Source of the DNA: Lutjanus erythropterus
Taxonomy: Eukaryota; Chordata; Actinopteri; Lutjaniformes; Lutjanidae
Length of the DNA: 64,000 nucleotides
Direction: 5' to 3'
Assembly (NCBI GenBank): GCA_020091685.1
Contig: CM034599.1
Location: 5,364,836-5,428,835, forward strand
Both the position numbers and the translations under genes were made by a program. Under the pieces are notes generated by a model. The model did no database searches. It saw only the letters and a program-made list of their open reading frames with translations, and had not been told where the DNA came from. Shown one piece after another: positions 46,001-64,000 of the stretch (its first letter is position 1; each line of letters opens with the position of its first letter).

Positions 46001-47033
46001 TGGCTCTCTCTGCTGGATGGACTGAAGTACCTCACTCAACCCCACATCAGAACATACAAACTATCTCCTTAAATTCACTTAAGAAGAAACAGGATGTTCC
46101 TCGATGCTTGTGGAGCTGGACTGTGGTGCTGCAGAGGACGTCTGCTATTTCTCTAGCTTCATGTGTGACTTAGTCCCACTCCTTATACTTTAGCCACGCA
46201 GGCCAAATGGCTGTATGTGTTTATGACTGCATGCACACATGAATGCATGCACATACATACATTGCAATAGCTGGTCGCAGCTGGTTGTTTTTAGGTGGGG
46301 CTATTTTTAGATGGCTAAAATATGTTTTGTTGCTGACTCTGTCCACAGCACTACATCGCTTAACCTCTGCGTTGCTCTGCTTCTCCAAACTTGGAGCATG
46401 TCGACCACCATCAATAGATACCTCATACAACCACACATAAAAAATCTCCAACTATCCCTTTAAATTGAACTAAAGAGAAACAAGGCCTTACTTGATGCTT
46501 GTGGAGGAGCTGGACTCGTGCACTGCGGAGGATTTCTGCTGGGTTGAAGATTTCTGGGTGGACGTCTGTGGCTGAGATGCTCTGCTTGGAGGTTCGGTGA
46601 CCAGAGTTTCATCGTCTGAAGAGTTGTCCTCCGATGCTCCGAGGATGAACTTGAGGCGTTCTCTCGCCTCGGGCCCTGATCTGAGCATTGGCATGTTGGT
46701 TTTGGCAGGTTTCTGGGTGGTCTGTCGCAAGTTCTCTGGAGTGACCTCAGAGGACGCCTGCAGAGCGTCAGTGTCCACTATTTTGACGTCGGAGACACCG
46801 CTCGTCTGAGGTTTGTTATCCTCATTGTGTTGTGAGGTAGAAGGAAGCACTGACAGGGAATGTTCACCCGGATGAGGGGATTTTGTGGCGGGCCCGTCCT
46901 CCTCAGCTGCAGACGGACCACAGCCAGGTGGAGATTCCTCTCCTTTCACGGGCATCGCCACTGTCTTGGTATTAATCCTCCACAGAAGCAACAATATCCA
47001 TAGGATTAATCCCAAAACTGCAAGAGGGAGCAT
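22111..47033 (-). CDS. acacb: Acetyl-CoA carboxylase beta (ACC2), 53 coding exons
   Basis: The enzyme uses biotin, ATP and bicarbonate to carboxylate acetyl-CoA to malonyl-CoA. The beta form sits on the mitochondrial outer surface, where its malonyl-CoA inhibits CPT1 and restrains fatty-acid oxidation. The spliced frame gives 2430 aa (human ACC2 is 2458). Order of parts: hydrophobic N-terminal anchor ([17 protein letters not shown]); AMPK-site motif PSMSGLHL (Ser about 185); biotin carboxylase; biotinyl motif VMKM with Lys about 892; central regulatory region; carboxyltransferase. The anchor and the foxn4 neighbour favour acacb over acaca, which lacks this anchor in its main form. Coding exon 1 is 46492-47033; its acceptor at 47053/47054 shows that a 5' UTR exon precedes it. 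All junctions keep frame. One donor is GC (intron after exon 16). Other exons are in the following entries. Confidence 0.97.
26600..27098 (-). mobile_element. Inverted-repeat element copy M5 (internal part) in acacb intron 40
   Basis: The stretch shares ordered phrases with M1 and M2. These include 'tatcagtttaagtgtatgct', 'atatttagaacatcttc', 'gccatcagacagtgttttct', 'ctctctccaaacca', 'tgcagaacacagga', and near its end 'gaccacagcagtacattgct'. It has no clear terminal inverted repeats and stops about 20 bp from the exon 40 donor. It is non-coding. The strand label follows acacb only for convenience. Confidence 0.65.
28226..28415 (+). repeat. tRNA-derived SINE in acacb intron 36
   Basis: The head 'tggcctggtagctcagttgt' contains an A-box (tagctcagttg). 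'ggtttgactcc' about 60 bp downstream fits the Pol III B-box consensus GGTTCRANNCC with one change. The tail 'tttctgcatgtcatct' then 'tcctttcctgtcttc', ending in 'tccaatctaaaataaat', matches a very common teleost SINE tail. The stretch between A- and B-box does not fold as a normal tRNA, so it is a SINE and not a tRNA gene. It lies antisense to acacb. Confidence 0.8.
28989..35446 (-). CDS. acacb: acacb coding exons 20-36: central regulatory region
   Basis: Exons: 35258-35446, 35062-35162, 34878-34966, 34667-34791, 34112-34225, 33831-33944, 33663-33752, 32964-33082, 32591-32614 (24-nt microexon), 31900-32040, 31491-31590, 31306-31413, 30586-30642, 30228-30269, 29876-30091, 29314-29469, 28989-29192. 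They encode about residues 984-1646, the helical central region that positions BC, BCCP and CT and carries phosphorylation sites. Well-conserved stretches include [18 protein letters not shown] and [17 protein letters not shown]. Exon 29 contains [12 protein letters not shown], a basic-Ser motif that could be a PKA-type site. Sequence around exons 28-30 diverges most from mammals, as expected for this linker. Confidence 0.92.
30700..31266. mobile_element. Inverted-repeat element copy M1 (most complete) in acacb intron 31
   Basis: The left end (30708-30757: 'ttaaagttatagtttggatt' then 'atttaatgtggggttgtatg') is the inverse of the right end (31215-31262: 'ctaatacaaccctgcatcaa', 'ataatctgaactatcccttt'). 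A 9-bp direct repeat 'aagaatcag' flanks it at 30694-30702 and 31264-31272, which may be a target-site duplication. No transposase frame is present. Family copies M2-M5 are all in acacb introns. Confidence 0.8.
32052..32096. repeat. (CA)n tract, UG-rich on acacb sense strand
   Basis: CA dinucleotides with few interruptions start about 12 bp upstream of the exon 29 acceptor (exon from 32040 on the minus strand). In acacb pre-mRNA they form a UG-repeat right beside the 3' splice site that follows the 24-nt microexon. Confidence 0.95.
32591..32614 (-). other. acacb: acacb 24-nt microexon (RGSSPTLN)
   Basis: The microexon is flanked by a good acceptor (ttatttcag| on the minus strand) and donor (|gtagag). 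It keeps the phase of both neighbours and adds eight residues, RGSSPTLN, before the shared junction Arg. It closely matches the optional eight-residue cassette of mammalian ACACA just upstream of the Ser-1200 region, so it is likely alternatively spliced. Skipping it also leaves an open frame ([11 protein letters not shown]). No expression data are available here. Confidence 0.8.
33375..33475. repeat. Dispersed 'ggtaacactttatattaagg' repeat
   Basis: The stretch starts 'ggggtaacactttatattaa' and continues with 'ttaatagccttat' and 'cttattaacacagttg'. The start matches the frequent teleost terminal motif 'ggtaacactttatattaagg'. It lies in acacb intron 26 and is non-coding. Confidence 0.55.
35531..37090 (-). 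CDS. acacb: acacb coding exons 15-19: BT hinge and biotin carrier domain
   Basis: Exons: 37009-37090, 36775-36920, 36541-36691, 36305-36439, 35531-35677 (about residues 763-983). Exon 18 begins with [10 protein letters not shown]; the Lys (about 892) is the site that holocarboxylase synthetase biotinylates. SYRITIGNKTC-like sequence (here [11 protein letters not shown]) and [19 protein letters not shown] precede it, as in all animal ACCs. The donor after exon 16 is AG|GCAAGC, a GC-AG intron. The biotinyl Lys and the flanking Met residues are intact, so the carrier should be functional. Confidence 0.95.
35835..36090. repeat. Dispersed repeat, second copy of the 16485-16670 family
   Basis: 'ggcgctttgagcgctacaaa', 'cattggagagaggccagaca', 'tttaaaactttcaactcgca' and 'gggtgaactgtcc' are typical of a common teleost dispersed family. 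It lies in acacb intron 18. Confidence 0.6.
37161..37240 (+). mobile_element. Inverted-repeat element copy M4 (one end only) in acacb intron 14
   Basis: 'ttaaagggatagtttggatt' then 'aagtggggttgcatgaggta' matches the terminal repeat of M1 almost exactly. The rest of the element is missing, so this is a truncated or solo end. Confidence 0.75.
37290..41259 (-). CDS. acacb: acacb coding exons 2-14: biotin carboxylase domain
   Basis: Exons on the minus strand, 5' to 3': 41127-41259, 40864-41002, 40587-40696, 40398-40479, 40208-40306, 39343-39452, 39144-39254, 38806-39015, 38403-38573, 38141-38302, 37888-38051, 37507-37657, 37290-37393. They encode about residues 181-762. Seen motifs: [13 protein letters not shown] (start of the BC fold), the ATP-grasp glycine loop [10 protein letters not shown] (residues 420-429), and [17 protein letters not shown] (541-557) with the catalytic Glu/Asn/Arg set. 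The motif [18 protein letters not shown] spans the exon 11/12 junction. No residue expected for ATP or bicarbonate binding looks missing. A (CA)n tract abuts the exon 5 acceptor. Confidence 0.95.
39815..40095. repeat. Palindrome-ended 'cgattaatcg' dispersed repeat in acacb intron 6
   Basis: The stretch begins 'agggatgcaactaatcatta' and ends 'taatcgattagccattgcag'. The two ends are mutually inverted and the centre includes 'aaaacagcaaacctttacat'. It belongs to the same family as 15015-15425. Confidence 0.6.
40494..40520. repeat. (CA)n tract beside acacb exon 5 acceptor
   Basis: An uninterrupted CA run of about 13 units lies roughly 15 bp upstream (acacb sense) of the exon 5 acceptor at 40479/40480. 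In the pre-mRNA it is a UG repeat. Confidence 0.95.
41766..41935 (+). repeat. Dispersed repeat, 'gggctgcacaatt' family (second copy)
   Basis: 'agggctgcacaattaatcac', 'aaatcgcaatatggcaaagt', 'gcaatatccaaattgcaaaa' and 'gtgctgcagatatgtccc' align with the inverse of 5165-5455. It lies in the long acacb intron 1. Confidence 0.65.
42985..43135 (+). repeat. LINE 3' tail
   Basis: 'aaaacactttgaactgtctt', 'gtgtctgaatggtgcttttt' and 'aaataaagttg' match the end of vertebrate L2/Rex-type elements ('cactttgaattgccttgtg...gtgctatacaaataaa'). A T-rich zone precedes it. No coding part remains. Confidence 0.6.
45363..46075. mobile_element. Inverted-repeat element copy M2 in acacb intron 1
   Basis: The left end 'ttaaagagatagtttgcatt' then 'aacagggttgtttgaggtac' and the right end 'agtacctcactcaacccc' then 'acaaactatctccttaa' are mutually inverted and match M1. 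The interior shares 'actgtcagacagccttttct', 'atcactctctccaa' and 'gtgaaaatattcta' with M1. It is directly followed by a decayed copy of acacb exon 1 sequence. Confidence 0.75.
46078..46155 (-). pseudogene. Decayed duplicate of the 3' end of acacb exon 1
   Basis: On the plus strand 'tcgatgcttgtggagctgga' and 'gcagaggacgtctgct' parallel the exon 1 tail: 'ttgatgcttgtggaggagct' and 'gcggaggatttctgct' at 46491-46540. The preceding 'aagaagaaacagga' parallels 'aaagagaaacaagg'. The match covers about 75 bp, including the exon/intron border. The donor has become AGGAAC where the true one is AGTAAG, so this copy cannot splice. Both copies sit next to a right-hand end of the same inverted-repeat element, so the joint was duplicated as a unit. 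Confidence 0.7.
46245..46465. mobile_element. Inverted-repeat element copy M3 (right half) in acacb intron 1
   Basis: 'ttttgttgctgactctgtcc', 'acagcactacatcgctta' and the terminal 'acctcatacaaccacacata', 'aactatccctttaa' match the right half of M2 and the end of M1. Its end lies only about 30 bp from the exon 1 donor. Confidence 0.7.
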
Positions 47034-48554
47034 TCACAGGCATCCTCTTGAGACTGCAACAACAGAACAGAGCCAACATTAGAATTCATACAAACATCAT
47101 AATGAGTACAGTTGCAAATTGTAAGCATTGTCTTCAATCAGTTATTGGTAGCATTAACAATAAATTAACTGATTGATTATTATTTAAAAATTGTGAAGGG
47201 AAGGTGAGGTGAGCGGTATTCAGTTGGTTGCCACTAAATCCTACACACTGGTCCTTTAACGCTATGTAGCATTGCTGTCTGTTAACTATTCTAGTCTGAA
47301 GACATTTCTCTTGAGGTGATCAGAGGTCAAAAGCACTTTCAGGACAGGGCCATGCTGGGTAATTTGAGATAAGACCTGTGGGTTACGCTCAACTTCAAAA
47401 GACAGGAGAGAAAACATTCTATTTTCATACCAGCTCAACCCTAACAGAACAAAGCTGTACTGACAAGTGTGTTTTCTATTAAGTAAATCAATTAAAATCA
47501 CATTATGAGCAATCGCTAAACTTTACACAGCCATACGCACCGTCTCATTGACTTTCTGTCCTATAAGTGAATAAATGTATAAATATTTAAATGTAGTTCA
47601 CTATGCCAGCAGTCTGACAGGCTACATTCCCCAGCCAGCGTCCAGTGAACATACTGTCTGTGACAGCTGACACGAGAGCTGAGTGTAGCTGCTTCATTTG
47701 GGCTAAAGGTCACCAACACTGAGGGAATGAAGGGTGAGGAAGAGGAGGAGGCACAAACAGCACTCATGAGCATCTGCAGGCATGAAAATAAAGACAGAAA
47801 TATGAAAGATGTGTATGTTATCCACGTAAAACAAATAGGGACTCCTTGTCATAGAGTCTGTATTCCTAATAAAAATTCATATTTTAATATTCAGTCCATG
47901 TGAAAGAGGCATTCAATGCAGAGACGAGGAGGCATTTGTCCACTGAAGCCACTTTGAATTTGACAGAAGCAAAGAAGAGATTCAGGCATCGCTTCCTCAG
48001 ATTAAATCCACATATTTAAGGAATTTCTTAACTGGAAAAACTTCTCTATTTATTCCATTTCATGTGTCATAACCTGTTTTTAAATCTATTTAAAAGTTTA
48101 TTTTAGATGCTACTGGTAGTTCCAGTGCTGCTAATTTAAATTAAAAGTTAGTTACTCCACTATAAATTTAAAGTGTGATACAGTGTTGACTCAAGCTCCA
48201 TGCTGACCTCAACAGACTGTCAAATGTACACAAAATATTACAGATAAACGTGGCTTATCAACTGCAAACAGAACTAAACGCATGCCGATGTATTCTTCCT
48301 TTCTCACACAAAAATACATCAACTTATGTGACAAAATTAAGACTAAAAGAGGTTAAAGCAAAGCAGGATGTCTAAAATTAAGTAAAATTTGACTGAAAAT
48401 TGGCACCATGTTCTACTTGTCAACCAAACAGTAACACTGACCTGCTTTTACGATCAGACATGAGGTCTGTCTGTGTCGGCCAGATGAATAAGGTTTAAGT
48501 AGTTGTCGTGAATTTGTAAAATTGAAATTTGAAAAGCGTGCAATTTACACTCAC

Positions 48555-48700
48555 CACTACAGATGACGGACATCACTGCTCAGCTGTTGTTGTTGCCAGG
48601 CAAGCTAACTTGCTAGCTGACAGCCAAACCCCAGTTTATTTTTCATAACTTTAAATACAACTCAGAGTGAACTACTTTCTTCACTTTCTCTTTATCTCCA
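48555..48700 (-). other. acacb: Probable non-coding first exon of acacb
   Basis: On the minus strand a strong donor ('ctgtagtg|gtgagtgt') follows base 48555. Coding exon 1 has its own acceptor at 47053/47054 ('tctgttgttgcag|tctcaag'), which requires a 5' UTR exon upstream. The exon start is inferred to lie near 48.7 kb, close to the pole promoter. A short upstream ATG lies 15 bp before the main start, in another frame (cat at 47046-47048), and overlaps it. Confidence 0.5.
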
Positions 48701-49373
48701 ACGACACCTCAAACTCCGTCCAAAGTGAACCGCACCGCTGTTAAAGGTTTTAATTTAATCATTTTCATGACAGCAGGAGCAAATGTCAAAGCCACCTACC
48801 ACCACACCACTCTCTCTCAAACCCCCACCGACCGCCCAACACCTCCTCCTTGCTCCGATAGTAAACATGTGAGGGGGGGGGGGCGTTCAGGCTCCGCCCA
48901 AGGAGGAAAGAACACTAAGATCGTCTAATAAGAAGATATTTCAGTCTGTGGCTAAAAACGCGGTTAAAAAGCACTCCTTAAGAACTGGACTGCGTTCACG
49001 CCAGTATAAAAATAATAATAAGTAAGTAAGTTTACTCAAGTAAAGTCTCTGAATACTTAATTCAGCAATCATCTGCTTTGCTCTGCCTTGGTTGTTAAAG
49101 GCCTCACAGACTCAGAATATTCGGTTCGAGTGATTCATCTTTTTCAATAAACGATCTTTGTCCTTCCGCTGCCCTCGCGGGATCTGCAGGAACGCGCCAA
49201 AATAAGAAAACACCAGCCGCCGTGTCAGTGACGGTGACAGAGAAAACTAGAGGATAAACCTTTGAAATAACTTTAAAATTATTCTCAAATGCCGGTTCAC
49301 CGACAGACTCGATAAAACTAAGTGGAAATTTAATTTATTTGTCCGCGTTGTTGGCGGCAGACCACGAGAGAAA
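48700..49373. promoter_or_regulatory. Divergent acacb/pole promoter with GC-box and E2F-like sites
   Basis: The two genes are head to head, with under 700 bp between the probable acacb first exon and the pole start codon. Seen elements are a G10-11 run at about 48873-48883, a GC-box-like 'gctccgccca' at 48891-48900, 'cgcgccaaaa' at 49193-49202 (inverse TTTTGGCGCG, fitting the E2F consensus TTTSSCGC), and 'ttggcggc' at 49351-49358. E2F control is expected for an S-phase gene such as pole. No TATA box is evident. Confidence 0.6.
49193..49202 (-). promoter_or_regulatory. E2F-like site upstream of pole
   Basis: The inverse strand reads TTTTGGCGCG, which fits TTTSSCGC exactly, 172-181 bp upstream of the pole ATG. 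The assignment is by motif only. Confidence 0.55.
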
Positions 49374-63954
<14,581 letters not shown>

Positions 63955-64000
63955 GTAAGAACAATTCAACTCTTCCATTTCTTTCTCTGCCAGTGTGTCG

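Larger units (their letters stand above)
41260..46491 (-). other. acacb: acacb intron 1 (5.2 kb) with repeats
   Basis: This is the longest acacb intron. It holds the repeats listed at 41766, 42985, 45363 and 46245, and otherwise AT-rich sequence with no recognised exon. Mammalian ACC genes use internal promoters in this part, so an alternative first exon could exist. Any such exon must end in phase 2 to splice into exon 2, and I found none that does so convincingly. Confidence 0.5.

Overview
The window is vertebrate nuclear DNA, almost certainly from a percomorph-like teleost fish. It shows many GT-AG introns, tRNA-derived SINEs, LINE tails, foldback/MITE elements and dispersed families typical of teleost genomes. 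Three conserved genes can be assembled exon by exon with consistent reading frame: foxn4 (+), acacb (-) and pole (+, running off the right edge). The foxn4-acacb pairing matches human 12q24.11. Human POLE lies further out on 12q.

Layout. 1-~10.2 kb: no coding sequence recognised; it holds relics of LINEs and SINEs, a ~700 bp foldback element and simple repeats. ~10.2-20.4 kb: foxn4, with a GC-rich 5' zone, a probable non-coding first exon ending at 11229, nine coding exons (11815-19768, 515 aa) and a 3' UTR. ~20.45-48.7 kb: acacb on the minus strand, with 53 coding exons (47033 down to 22111, 2430 aa including a 24-nt microexon), a 3' UTR carrying a MITE, and a non-coding first exon ending at 48555. 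~48.7-49.37 kb: divergent acacb/pole promoter with GC-box and E2F-like sites. 49.37-64 kb: pole, 34 exons seen (1518 codons, about two thirds of the protein), covering the exonuclease and polymerase domains; it continues past the right edge.

How the genes relate. foxn4 and acacb converge tail to tail, with poly(A) signals about 36-56 bp apart. acacb and pole diverge head to head. The products act in unrelated processes: a neural/retinal transcription factor, malonyl-CoA synthesis at the mitochondrial surface, and leading-strand DNA replication. The arrangement therefore looks syntenic rather than functional.

The window does not contain an obvious new biological system. The most notable observations are: an ACACA-like 24-nt microexon in acacb; UG-repeat tracts beside two acacb acceptors; a decayed duplicate of the 3' end of acacb exon 1 next to a MITE; two GC-AG introns; five copies of one inverted-repeat element, all inside acacb; and a 10-bp minisatellite nested in an inverted-repeat element in pole. 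All calls were made by eye from sequence and recalled family knowledge, without database searches.
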